A DNA stretch of 64,000 nucleotides from positions 1,065,501-1,129,500 of the forward strand of contig NZ_CP029639.1 of the NCBI RefSeq assembly GCF_003268635.1, read 5' to 3'. This DNA comes from Paenibacillus sp. DCT19. GTDB lineage: Bacteria; Bacillota; Bacilli; Paenibacillales; Paenibacillaceae. The first letter of the stretch is position 1. The number at the start of each line of letters is the position of its first letter. The notes below the pieces were generated by a model. It saw nothing but the letters and a program-made list of their open reading frames with translations. It made no database searches and was not told the DNA's origin. A program made the translations under genes and the position numbers. Of this stretch, positions 10,323-19,498 are shown in pieces.

Positions 10323-10763
10323 ATGCTTATCGTTTCATATCGTGAACAAGATCATGAGCAGTTGGTTCGGATCTGGGAGAGCGCTGTTCGAGCAACGCAT
10401 ACGTTTTTGGAAGAGCATCACATTCAGTTCTATCGAGACATGGTAGGTGAAATACTAGAGCAACGGCAAGTTGAGGTATGGGAAGTGCTAGATAGGGAGC
10501 AACAACCTGTCGGCTTTATCGGTTTAGACAATAATTCTATTGAGATGTTATTCGTCGATCCAAGTCAGCATGGACAGGGAGTAGGGCGTCTGCTGATCAA
10601 GCATACCATCAAACTCAAAGGGCACCATCTCAAGGTGGATGTGAATGAACAGAATGCTGGAGCAGCGCAATTTTATGAAAAAATGGGATTTGTACAGATC
10701 GGTCGCTCTGAACTTGATGGATCCGGCAATCCGTTCCCGCTGCTGCATCTGGAGATTTCATAA
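10323..10763 (+). CDS. GNAT-family N-acetyltransferase (YjaB-like)
   Basis: A 146-residue single-domain acetyl-CoA-dependent transferase. The acetyl-CoA loop is in MLFVDPSQHGQGVGRLLI, and the C-terminal NAGAAQFYEKMGFVQIGRSE is the usual GNAT end. The start IRIWESAVRATHTFLEEHH-like region (WESAVRATHTFLEE) resembles E. coli YjaB. The substrate is unknown. Ribosome site ggggtg lies about 9 bases upstream of ATG. It is a single gene ended by the shared hairpin at 10870. Confidence 0.85.
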   Translation: MLIVSYREQDHEQLVRIWESAVRATHTFLEEHHIQFYRDMVGEILEQRQVEVWEVLDREQQPVGFIGLDNNSIEMLFVDPSQHGQGVGRLLIKHTIKLKGHHLKVDVNEQNAGAAQFYEKMGFVQIGRSELDGSGNPFPLLHLEIS

Positions 10764-10869
10764 ACAAGCCGGCACATTGACCGAGAAAGAGTAAGTAATC
10801 TATGAGGGTAAAGACATTCTGAAGTTGGATCGGGCGTGTAAGTGAATAATATAAAAACGCGAGAAACTA

Positions 10870-10906
10870 AAAACCATCTCAAATCGTGAGTGAGATGGTT
10901 TTTTGC
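10870..10906. terminator. Bidirectional terminator between GNAT and FNT genes
   Basis: AAAACCATCTCA pairs with TGAGATGGTTTT around a nine-base loop, with T runs on the plus strand and A runs giving U on the minus strand. The two flanking genes converge on it. Confidence 0.85.
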
Positions 10907-11003
10907 TGTTTTTTTAATTCCAGTGCTTAATAATTGTACACGTCCTTGGATGCTTGTCTGCTGACTTGAGGAAGCAATCTATTTCGCAGTTTAGGTCAGT
11001 GTG

Positions 11004-11792
11004 TTAGTGAGTTTCCTCATCTAAGAATGGTTTGTTCACGGTGTAATACATAAAGCCCATTAAGAATACACCGCCGACCAGATTGCCCAGTGTGACTGGA
11101 ACCAGATTGTGGAGTACGCCTCCAAACGAAATAGTCCCCGGATGATTCAGCACCAGAGCAATCGCAAAGGTACACATGTTAGCTATGCTATGTTCATAGC
11201 CCGAGATGAAGAAACAGAAGACAAAGAGCATCATGGCGAACATTTTGGCGCCGTTTTCTTTCATGAACATTGGAACGAAGAATGCTAGACATACCAGCCA
11301 GTTACATAGAATTCCTCGGAAAAACAGTTGCATCGTAGGAGCTTCCATTTTATGTTCAACCACACTAAGCAGGAAGCCATTAACTTGAGCTGAATCAAAC
11401 AAACCGGTGAGATAGATTAATAGGGCAAATACTGCAGCACCCATGAGGTTCCCGCTGTAGCTTGCAATCCATAGCTTCACCACTTCAAGCCAGCGCAGCT
11501 TCTTGCGTAGTGCAGCATACGTATAATAGAACGTATTGCCTGTAAACAGGTCACCGCCACCGTAGGCAATCAGGATGATGGCTGCTCCAAACGTTATTGC
11601 CGCCATGGGGTATGTAAACGGGGATTGTTCCATATAGAAGAAGTTCCCTGTCTTAAATGCAACGATTACCCCAAACCCGATGAACATACTCGCCAGCATC
11701 GAGCGTGCGATATAGCGCATTACGCTTTGTTTGAAAATCTTGTGTTTCTTCAAGGCTAAACTCTCAACATTCCGCAAACCTTCCGTTTCCAT
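11004..11792 (-). CDS. Formate/nitrite transporter (FNT) family channel
   Basis: A membrane pore for small monovalent anions (formate, nitrite or hydrosulfide; which one cannot be told). The 262-residue product has about six membrane helices and family marks: the asymmetric GGGDLFTGNTFYY motif after the second helix, NLMGAAVFALLIY, and SGYEHSIANMCTFAIAL, which fits the FNT conserved G-(Y/F)-(E/Q)-H-(S/C)-(I/V)-AN block with the central pore histidine. I chose the ATG at 11792 over the one at 11798 because ggagg directly abuts the latter and is six bases from the former. Monocistronic. No formate lyase or nitrite reductase gene lies nearby. Confidence 0.87.
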   Translation of the reverse strand: METEGLRNVESLALKKHKIFKQSVMRYIARSMLASMFIGFGVIVAFKTGNFFYMEQSPFTYPMAAITFGAAIILIAYGGGDLFTGNTFYYTYAALRKKLRWLEVVKLWIASYSGNLMGAAVFALLIYLTGLFDSAQVNGFLLSVVEHKMEAPTMQLFFRGILCNWLVCLAFFVPMFMKENGAKMFAMMLFVFCFFISGYEHSIANMCTFAIALVLNHPGTISFGGVLHNLVPVTLGNLVGGVFLMGFMYYTVNKPFLDEETH

Positions 11793-12111
11793 AATCATCC
11801 TCCAGTGACTAAGTTGTGTGAATTCATAAACTTACCAATCTCGCCAAGTTCTTTCCATTATAACGAATTTTTAGTTAGAGGCACGTTATTTCAAAAAAAG
11901 AATATTTTCTATAACTGAATCTATGTCAGACCCATTATTAATAAAAAAAGAAAATCCTGCATTCATCTTCAATGTTAAATGAAACTTCAGAGAATCCCGT
12001 TGGAGAAGCTCCTTTAAATTGGAACTACTGTTAGCATTTCTGTTCAGAATTTGTTCAGAACATCCTGATAAGCTATGTGCCGAAAACGAGTTTCTTTGGG
12101 AGGAAACGTAC
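11793..12111. other. Divergent promoter region between FNT channel and SLH operon
   Basis: About 320 bp without a gene. It is AT-rich, must hold the promoters for both divergent units, and I see no clear operator, riboswitch or repeat in it. The SLH gene's open frame runs back to 12019 but has no ribosome site there. Confidence 0.5.
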
Positions 12112-14553
12112 ATGAATCAGGATTGGAAAAAAGTGTTGCTGACTTCGGTTATAGTGGGCATGCTGTCGAGTACTCAACTCGCTAATGCAGCAGATCTAGC
12201 AGGGGGAGCACAGGGTCAGACAACATCGGTTTTTACCGATCAAACGGAGATTCGTTCCACTTCTCTGCAAGCGGTGCAGGAAGCGGTTAATCAAGGGTTA
12301 ATTTCAGGCTACCCGGATGGGTCATTTCATCCACGCCAGCATTTGACTCGCAGAGAGATGGCTGTATTGTTAGCCAAAGCATCACAGTTAACCATTCAAG
12401 AAACATTGAATACTGGGGTCAAAAATTCAGATTGGGCTACGCCTTATATTGAAGCCATCCAAAAAGCAGGATGGATGACTGGAGATAAATCCGGGAACTT
12501 CCGTGCCAATGATCCGATTCGTAGGGAAGAGCTTGCATCGATTTTGGTAAGAGTCACAGGAACACAAGGTGCCAAAGGCGGCCAAGAACAGACGCTTTCG
12601 GACGAAGCTACAGTGAGTGGTTGGGCCAAAGAACAGGTACATACAGCATTGAAGCTGGGTTTGTTGGATTCAAGTGAAGGCAAGTTCGAATCCAAAGCCT
12701 ATGTGGAACGGCAAGATATTGCCAAAGTTTTGGTAGACGTATTCCAGACGGGAGAGCGGACAGCCTCGTTAACGAAATTAGACGGCGATGTTGCCTACGT
12801 TGATGGACGTCCTTTCGTCATTAGCAAGGAATTGCAAAGCATTTTGAATGAGAAAAACCAAGCAGCACTACAGAACGCTGTTATCACGTATGACGCACGC
12901 ACACGTAATTTATCTTCTGTGTCAGAAATTCAGGTTACCCAGACAGGTACGGCTAAAGATTCCGTCACTTTGGATCTGAAAGGAACCTCCTATCATGGGA
13001 CTGTCTCCGTGTCAGCAGATCACGTTGTTTTGAAAGCCGATACATTGTCCCGGGTTATTTTGAAACCAGGTGTAGCCTCAATCACGATTGATGGCGATAT
13101 CAACTCTGTAACGGTAGATACAATGGACAAGGTGACTGTTCTCGGAACTGGCACGTGGAAAGAAATTGTGCTGAAAGATGTGAAGTCTCTTATTCAACTG
13201 CCTACGAGTGTAAAAACAGACAAAGTGACGCTTCCACAAGGCGGAGTAGCCTCACAGATCATTCGCAATACGCCTTCTGCGAGTGCACCATCCAGTAATC
13301 AGGGTACAAGCACTGCGAGTGCAGGTTCATCTGGTGGATCGTCATCGCCATCACCAGTACCACAGCCGCAACCACAACCGGAACCGCAGCCAGAACCACA
13401 ACCGGAACCACAACCAGAGCCGCCTGTTGTTGTACCTCCGACTCCGGAAAATCAAGCGCCTGTTGTCAAAGCCACTATTATGAATAGAACGGTGATTGTG
13501 GGAAGTCTTGTCCAACAAATTGATCTTACAACTGTATTTTCCGATCCGGATGAGGATGAATTGAGTTATGAGATTAAGGAGATCAATCAGGGCATCGCTA
13601 GTGCAAGTATCCAGGGCTCAACATTAGGAATTTCACCTATATCAGTGGGGACTACAGCGGTTAAGGTAGAAGCTACGGATGGCAAAGGAGGTAGTGTAAC
13701 GGCATCTTTTAATTACGTGGTTATGCCAGTTCTCTTACCACCAGTACCGCCGATCCCACCAATCACCATTCCGCCAATTATTATTCCACCGATCAATATA
13801 CCATTGCCTCCTTATGTGTTAAAAACACTGGACACAGTGAATGTTGATATGGGCACAGTGAGTAAACCGGTTCAATTGACAGGTGTGTTTGGTGATATAA
13901 ACGGAGACTCCCTCACGTATACGGCAGTTTCTTCTGACCCGTCAGTAGTAGAGACAAGTGTGCAAGCCGATACGTTGACGTTAAATTTCAAGGATAAAGC
14001 TGGTTCAGCGACGATTACAGTGAAAGCTACCGACCCTACTCTTCTAAGCACGCAGACTACATTTACGGTTAATGTGGCAGATCCGGATGCGGGTAAGGGG
14101 CTGTTTATTTCAGAGGTTGTATGGGGAGATGAGGAAACTCAAGCAATTGAACTATACAATCCGACTTCGAAAGAAATTGACCTATCCAGTTATTCTATTA
14201 AACGTAGTGATGGTGGAGATCCAATTGAATTTGCAAGTGGGACGACGATTCAACCTTATAACACATTGGTTATTGCAGATAACTCTACAGGTTTCCCGAT
14301 AGACGAAGACGATCAATACTATATCTCTTTTAACGTGGATCAGTTGAACCCTCAAGAGTTTATCTTACAACTCTATCAAAATGGTCAGGATAACCCTCTG
14401 GATACTGCCATGATGAAGCCAGCTCAATCGATTACGAGAACAACCGGCATTGTGCATGGAGATACATCCTATGATGCAACCCAATGGATTGAACAAGGTG
14501 CTAACCACTATGACGGTCTAGGCAACTATACATCCATCAATCCTACGCCATAA
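12112..14553 (+). CDS. SLH-anchored surface protein with Ig-like and lamin-tail domains
   Basis: The ATG at 12112 has gggagg upstream. Product 813 aa: signal peptide to TQLANA; three SLH modules (about residues 45-215; GLISGYPDGSFHPRQHLTRREM is the first), which bind pyruvylated secondary cell-wall polymer; a beta-solenoid-like section (SVTLDLKGTSYHGTVSVSA onward); a Ser-rich then Pro/Gln/Glu linker; two cadherin/Ig-like repeats (FSDPDEDELSYEI, VFGDINGDSLTYTA) split by a proline-isoleucine linker; and a C-terminal lamin-tail-like domain (GLFISEVVWGDE, IELYNPTSKEIDLSSYSI). A surface display or adhesion role is inferred. It lies 33 bp upstream of a paralogue and is probably its operon partner. 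Confidence 0.88.
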   Translation: MNQDWKKVLLTSVIVGMLSSTQLANAADLAGGAQGQTTSVFTDQTEIRSTSLQAVQEAVNQGLISGYPDGSFHPRQHLTRREMAVLLAKASQLTIQETLNTGVKNSDWATPYIEAIQKAGWMTGDKSGNFRANDPIRREELASILVRVTGTQGAKGGQEQTLSDEATVSGWAKEQVHTALKLGLLDSSEGKFESKAYVERQDIAKVLVDVFQTGERTASLTKLDGDVAYVDGRPFVISKELQSILNEKNQAALQNAVITYDARTRNLSSVSEIQVTQTGTAKDSVTLDLKGTSYHGTVSVSADHVVLKADTLSRVILKPGVASITIDGDINSVTVDTMDKVTVLGTGTWKEIVLKDVKSLIQLPTSVKTDKVTLPQGGVASQIIRNTPSASAPSSNQGTSTASAGSSGGSSSPSPVPQPQPQPEPQPEPQPEPQPEPPVVVPPTPENQAPVVKATIMNRTVIVGSLVQQIDLTTVFSDPDEDELSYEIKEINQGIASASIQGSTLGISPISVGTTAVKVEATDGKGGSVTASFNYVVMPVLLPPVPPIPPITIPPIIIPPINIPLPPYVLKTLDTVNVDMGTVSKPVQLTGVFGDINGDSLTYTAVSSDPSVVETSVQADTLTLNFKDKAGSATITVKATDPTLLSTQTTFTVNVADPDAGKGLFISEVVWGDEETQAIELYNPTSKEIDLSSYSIKRSDGGDPIEFASGTTIQPYNTLVIADNSTGFPIDEDDQYYISFNVDQLNPQEFILQLYQNGQDNPLDTAMMKPAQSITRTTGIVHGDTSYDATQWIEQGANHYDGLGNYTSINPTP

Positions 14554-14586
14554 TATGGAATGATTACATTTTGAAGGAGCACCTCT

Positions 14587-17500
14587 ATGTCCAAAATAAG
14601 CAGAACTGTACAGCTCACCTTAATCGCATTACTACTTTCCAATGCTGTACCCGTATCTGCACAATATGATAAGTTAGGGGCGCAGGCTATGTCTGCGTCT
14701 GGCGTATCATCGGTTGCGCAAGATTCCAACAACACGAAGTTGAACGATGCAATGAGTAGGGCAGTATCAATGGGAATCGTTAAAGGTGACCCTAACGGAG
14801 ATGTTCGGGCGAACGATCGGATTACTCGCCAAGAATTGGCGGTTATATTGGCTCAATCGCTTGGGTTAACGGTAAATAAACAAGCATCAGCTCCTTTTGC
14901 CGATGTCCCATCTAATAGCTGGTCAGCACCGTACATTCAAGCGGTTAAGCAGGCTGGACTGTTACAGGGGGATGCTCAAGGGAGTTACCGCCCTCATGCA
15001 CCGATTACAGGGCAGGAACTTGTGACGGTTTTGGTAAGAGCATCTTCCTTTGCCAAACAAGAAGCTCAGAAAGGTTCTCTTTCCTCGGATTGGAAAGGGG
15101 CAAGTTCATGGGCGACTCCGTATATTGAAACGGCGGAGAAGGCGAATCTTCTAAGCGAGTATCAAGGAGAACTTAAAGTTAAACAAGGACTTGTTCGAAG
15201 CGAAGCTGTCGGAATGTTGCTGTCGGCTATGTTTCCAGAAACACGCCTATCTGTGGTTCAGTCCATTCATGGAAATCAGATTCAGATCAATGGAGTCACC
15301 TATCAAGCCTCTGAACAAGTGGCGGGTCTTCTGTATGAAGGTAATAAGGCGATATTGAACCAAGCTGGAATAAAGTTCATAAGTCATAAGCGAACCATTA
15401 CTGAAATTAATGAACTGGAGATCAGAACGGGTGGCTTAGAAGCGGCCGAAGGTAAACCGGAATTCAGTAATAATTTGTTATTGAATGGTAACGGAGCCGT
15501 ATTGAATGGAGATTTGACGATTAAGGCAGATTTCACTTCTGTACAGGGACTTACAGTGAAAGGCAAGCTGAGAATTGCCCCTGAGATGGAGCATGATTTT
15601 TACGCCCAGAATATTAAAGTAGAACAGTCCGTGTTGGTTCATGGTGGTGATCCCAATACGGTTGTATTTGATAACTCCGTTCTGAACACTGTAGGTATCA
15701 ACAAAACCGATGTGCATGTTGCTCTTACGGGGAATACCAGCGCTCAAGAGGTGAGTGTGGAATCTAATAGTACAGTTGATATTGCAGCAACCGCAACGCT
15801 TCCACTCTTAACGATTGTTGAAGGGCCGAGCCAGGTAGAGCTGAAAGGAGCTATCGGTACTGTTATTCTGGATTCAACGAAGCCTTTGCAACTGAATGGT
15901 AACGTTGCGATCCAGCAACTTAAAGTAGAGGGAACGGGTGCAATAAGCTTGAATGCTGCAGGTACCGTCCAACAGCTTCAAGTTAACAATCCTGCTTCCC
16001 AAATTAATGTAGCTGGTAATGTAAAGGTGTCTGATGTTTCTTTGGCTGCGGGAGTAGCCTCATCCGCAATAAGTGGAAATACAGGCACGACTACAACAAG
16101 TACAACACCGACATCTTCTTCTGGAGGAGCAAGTGGAGCTGGCACTGGCAGTAGCAGCGGTGGTGGTGGCAGTGAAGCGCCACCGGTTGTGGCGAATCGT
16201 TCGCCTGAACTAATCAAGCCATTCGAAAATCGCAAATTGACGGCCAATGGACAGGCGGCATCGTTAAACCTGAACGAATATGTGACCGACCCGGATGGTG
16301 ACGTGATATCCTACACTGTTAGCTCATCCAAATCGTCCGTTGCCAAGGTAGTGCTTACAGGAACTCAATTAAATATTGTTCCATTAGAGCACGGCATGGC
16401 TACAATTACGATTGCTTCAAATGATGGTCGAGGCAAAAGATTAAGATCCACATTTGAGGTTAACGTAAACGCATCACCTTTGGCATCACCTATTCCAGAT
16501 CAAGAAATTCACGCGGGATCAGACAGCAAGAACGTGGATCTTAGCATCTATTTCATGGATGATGAGAAGTATGAATCAGAGCTGCTATATAGTGTAACCA
16601 ACACGGACTCGGACATCGTTGGTACAGAAGTGAACGGCACGATATTGAAATTAACACCCAAAAAGGTAGGGGAAACTGTACTTAAAGTTAAAGTGGATGA
16701 TCAGCAGGTTGCCGATGATGGTAGTACAGGTGTGACAGAAGTGGAGTTGAGAATTGTTGTTCTGCCACATGTTAACCGTGTACCTGTAGGTGCAATTCCT
16801 GCAAAAGTTGATGTATACCTAGGGGATGTAATTCCTGGAACAAACTTAAATGAGCATTATACTGACCCAGACGGTGATCCTTTGACGTATACCGCATCGT
16901 CCTCCAACCCAGCCGGTCTTGCCGTTGAAGAGGATGCAGGAGTACTGACTCTATCTGCTCTCCAACTCGGAACATACACCATTGCATACACAGTTAACGA
17001 TGGCAACGGCGGTATCGTGAGTGAATCATTTGAGGTAGAGGTGTTGTCCATGCCGAATCAGCCTCCAGTTCTGACAGATAGCCCGCCCAAGCAATTCGTT
17101 GTTCTTGGAAAAAGCGATCGGATCATTGAATTGTCTAACTATTTCATAGATCCAGAGGGCGAAGAGTTGAACTACGTTGCATCCTTGGACAATCCCGATG
17201 ATGTATCGATGTTGGAACCGAGCGTAGCGGACAATGAGTTGACTCTACATGCTATTCAGACAGGGACAACGAAGATTAAGGTCGTTGCAAGTGATCCTCA
17301 AGGGCAAGAGACGGTAACGTATATAGACGTAACGGTGGTCGAAGCTGGATCGATTGCTACGATTCCAGATCAAACCATAACATGGCCTTGGACTACGCTG
17401 GATATGGATCTTGCTCCATACCTATCGGGCTTTGATTCAAGTACATTGTCAGTCAATGCTATAACACTAAATGAAAATATTGCTACTGTATCTACTGACG

Positions 17501-18672
17501 GTTTACAGGTGAAAATCACCCCTGTTGCAGAAGGGAATACGAAGGTAGTGTTCATGCTGCATGATCAGAGCGGGCGAAGTGAACAAGCACTCGTAGGACT
17601 GGTCGTACAAGGGGAACACGCTAGCTCTAACACGGTACCTGAGGTTGTAAGTACCATTTACGACCAAGTTCTAACGCCGAATGTAACGAATGATCGCACA
17701 TTTGATCTGGGGCAGTTGTTCAGTGATCCAGACGGGGATTCATTACAATTCACGATTAGCAACAGTTCGAATGAAGCGGTGGATGCTAGTATTAATGGTA
17801 GTATGCTGACGCTGAAACCAGGAACAGGGAACGCGGTTGCTCCCTTGACAGTGACTGCGGATGATGGAAAAGGTGGGAAGGTGGACTACACCTTTAATGT
17901 TCGTACCGCTACTCTGGTAAACAGTGGTGTCATACAGGTTAGCACCAAGTCCGGTGTAAGAGATCCGCTGACCTTTGCAGCATCCGTTTGGTTTCCTGGT
18001 CAATCGAGTTTCCAACTTTACAGCGGCACGGCATATTCGACCTTTACAGGGCCAGATATTATTCCTTCTTCTCAAATTCCTTTAACCGTATCTCCGCTAT
18101 TGTTCTGGATTATCGGTAATGATGGCCGAGCTGTAGTGGTTCAGGTGAATTCGACAGCTCAAGGAACGCCAGAGCTATTCTTCTCGCAATATGTGGATGC
18201 AGGCGCCGAGAAAGTTGTTGTGCAAGTGCATTACACGGGAGGTGGCGATCCGTCCCTCAAAGCGTCAGGGTATCAATTGGAAGTGCATCAATGGATGAAC
18301 CAAGCCTCCACGAAGAGAATAGTGACAGAAAATTTATATGATATTCCTGCTAATATGCCTGGGATTTATATTAATTTTGCGTATTATGATTTTATGGATG
18401 ATACCCATTTTGGCTATTATAATAGCGAGCTACCTTTATATAATCCTGTTAATCCGAATGAGTACAATGTCGTTGCATTGGTTCTCAAAAAGGATGGACG
18501 AGTTGTAGATGTATTAGGTGACCCTAATTCACATGAGAGATTTATGCCTGCTGGCGGAACCATTGTTCGTAAAGGTGGTATCTATACAGGTTCACAACAG
18601 TTCTCGTTAACGGGTGAATGGAACGAGTTTCCGAAAGGGACGATCCAGTACATCGGTTACCACAATCCGTAG
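14587..18672 (+). CDS. Large SLH-anchored surface protein with Ig/cadherin-like array
   Basis: 1361 aa; ATG follows gaaggagc. Signal peptide (LTLIALLLSNAVPVSA); three SLH modules (about 45-200; GIVKGDPNGDVRANDRITRQEL is the first); a right-handed-repeat region with short beta turns (about 280-470); a Gly/Ser linker; then at least five repeats of the pattern 'Tyr/Phe-x-x-DPDGD-x-(L/I)-x-(Y/F)' (for example NEHYTDPDGDPLTYTASSS, GQLFSDPDGDSLQFTIS). The unique C-terminus ends like lamin-tail/nuclease-associated domains (VVDVLGDP, GTIVRKGGIYTGS, GEWNEFPKGTIQYIGYH). It resembles the preceding gene in plan and probably arose by duplication. The transcript ends at 18749. The ligand is unknown. Confidence 0.88.
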   Translation: MSKISRTVQLTLIALLLSNAVPVSAQYDKLGAQAMSASGVSSVAQDSNNTKLNDAMSRAVSMGIVKGDPNGDVRANDRITRQELAVILAQSLGLTVNKQASAPFADVPSNSWSAPYIQAVKQAGLLQGDAQGSYRPHAPITGQELVTVLVRASSFAKQEAQKGSLSSDWKGASSWATPYIETAEKANLLSEYQGELKVKQGLVRSEAVGMLLSAMFPETRLSVVQSIHGNQIQINGVTYQASEQVAGLLYEGNKAILNQAGIKFISHKRTITEINELEIRTGGLEAAEGKPEFSNNLLLNGNGAVLNGDLTIKADFTSVQGLTVKGKLRIAPEMEHDFYAQNIKVEQSVLVHGGDPNTVVFDNSVLNTVGINKTDVHVALTGNTSAQEVSVESNSTVDIAATATLPLLTIVEGPSQVELKGAIGTVILDSTKPLQLNGNVAIQQLKVEGTGAISLNAAGTVQQLQVNNPASQINVAGNVKVSDVSLAAGVASSAISGNTGTTTTSTTPTSSSGGASGAGTGSSSGGGGSEAPPVVANRSPELIKPFENRKLTANGQAASLNLNEYVTDPDGDVISYTVSSSKSSVAKVVLTGTQLNIVPLEHGMATITIASNDGRGKRLRSTFEVNVNASPLASPIPDQEIHAGSDSKNVDLSIYFMDDEKYESELLYSVTNTDSDIVGTEVNGTILKLTPKKVGETVLKVKVDDQQVADDGSTGVTEVELRIVVLPHVNRVPVGAIPAKVDVYLGDVIPGTNLNEHYTDPDGDPLTYTASSSNPAGLAVEEDAGVLTLSALQLGTYTIAYTVNDGNGGIVSESFEVEVLSMPNQPPVLTDSPPKQFVVLGKSDRIIELSNYFIDPEGEELNYVASLDNPDDVSMLEPSVADNELTLHAIQTGTTKIKVVASDPQGQETVTYIDVTVVEAGSIATIPDQTITWPWTTLDMDLAPYLSGFDSSTLSVNAITLNENIATVSTDGLQVKITPVAEGNTKVVFMLHDQSGRSEQALVGLVVQGEHASSNTVPEVVSTIYDQVLTPNVTNDRTFDLGQLFSDPDGDSLQFTISNSSNEAVDASINGSMLTLKPGTGNAVAPLTVTADDGKGGKVDYTFNVRTATLVNSGVIQVSTKSGVRDPLTFAASVWFPGQSSFQLYSGTAYSTFTGPDIIPSSQIPLTVSPLLFWIIGNDGRAVVVQVNSTAQGTPELFFSQYVDAGAEKVVVQVHYTGGGDPSLKASGYQLEVHQWMNQASTKRIVTENLYDIPANMPGIYINFAYYDFMDDTHFGYYNSELPLYNPVNPNEYNVVALVLKKDGRVVDVLGDPNSHERFMPAGGTIVRKGGIYTGSQQFSLTGEWNEFPKGTIQYIGYHNP

Positions 18673-18748
18673 GATTGTAATCAACCACAAGAACCCGTGA
18701 CCAGTCGTTCGAACGAATTGAATCAAACGTCTTCTTAACCTAAACATG

Positions 18749-18790
18749 AAGAAATCTCTATACTCAACCTACGAGTATAGAGATTTCTTT
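18749..18790. terminator. Strong bidirectional terminator
   Basis: A perfect 17-pair stem (starting AAGAAATCTCTATACTC) has a seven-base loop, with T/A-rich flanks. It serves the SLH operon and the convergent small gene, whose stop codon at 18789 lies inside it. Confidence 0.9.
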
Positions 18791-19178
18791 ATTTCACCGG
18801 ATATGGAAACATACATGAGCGAAGAATTTCAGCTTGTTGTGCTGTGGATCGCTCCCGCGGCGCTAATTCTTCTGCATAGGAGCGTTCTAACTTGTCACGC
18901 ATGAATGTCTCCGCATATGCATTAGGACGTGAGTGGAAGTCCTTCGCAAACTCTCCGAATTGACTTGCATCACGCGCCTTTTCCAATACGCTGTTCAGTA
19001 AGGGGCTACCTGCGTAAAGGAGCGAATCCGTCTCGTTGCATTCAAACTTGAGATACATAATCGCTTTCTCCAGCGCGTTGATCTCCCCTTGGGTAAGGTG
19101 AATTGGGCGGGTTGAATGCTCGCCAAGTTCATTATGGTTGTCTCGTTCATGGTTACTGTTATTGGATACATCCGTCAT
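18789..19178 (-). CDS. Hypothetical protein, 129 aa
   Basis: A very polar N-terminus (VSNNSNHERDNHNELGEHS) is followed by a helical domain (GEINALEKAIMYLKFECNETDSLLYAGSPLL, in pieces). No signal peptide or membrane helix. Aaggagga stands before the ATG, so it is well translated. It lies 22 bp downstream of the colicin-immunity-like gene on the same strand and is probably in its operon. Family not recognised. Confidence 0.7.
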   Translation of the reverse strand: MTDVSNNSNHERDNHNELGEHSTRPIHLTQGEINALEKAIMYLKFECNETDSLLYAGSPLLNSVLEKARDASQFGEFAKDFHSRPNAYAETFMRDKLERSYAEELAPRERSTAQQAEILRSCMFPYPVK

Positions 19179-19200
19179 TGTAGGCGTCTCCTCCTTATCC

Positions 19201-19431
19201 TTATGATTGGGACGGGGGCGGAAGCTGGATAGGACGGGCAGCGAGTGCTTCTTCTACGATCTGCTCAGGAGACAGGGCTCGATCATCCCAGTAAATAAGA
19301 TTGCTGATCTCTGTATAAGGCAACTGTTGCTGTAGCTCATTTAACATATCATCTAACTCTGCCTCTGTTCCTTCCGCGTTCATCAGCTTACGAACCCATT
19401 CGATCAGCTCTATACGAGTAACTTCAGTCAT
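19201..19431 (-). CDS. Colicin/pyocin immunity (Im7/Im9-like) family protein
   Basis: 76 aa from the ATG at 19431, which follows gggggt; an upstream in-frame ATG at 19473 has no site. The sequence fits the four-helix DNase-immunity fold of the E9/Im9 family: TRIELIEWVRKLMNAEGTE (helix I, with the NAEGTE turn), then a helix ending LPYTEIS-NLIYW (the Im9 counterpart is the specificity-bearing S-D-L-I-Y-Y stretch), then SPEQIVEEAL. In the characterised members this protein blocks an HNH nuclease bacteriocin. No such toxin is visible within 20 kb, so it is an orphan, either protective against neighbours or recruited to another task. Confidence 0.75.
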   Translation of the reverse strand: MTEVTRIELIEWVRKLMNAEGTEAELDDMLNELQQQLPYTEISNLIYWDDRALSPEQIVEEALAARPIQLPPPSQS

Positions 19432-19498
19432 ATGTACACCCCCATAAGATTTATTCTTGTCATGGTCATTCATTAATGAAGCTCCACCAACTCAGACT

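Noticed and set aside
13283..13483. His/Arg/Asn-rich plus-strand frame within the first SLH gene
   Set aside because: Out-of-frame reading of the Pro/Gln/Glu linker codons.
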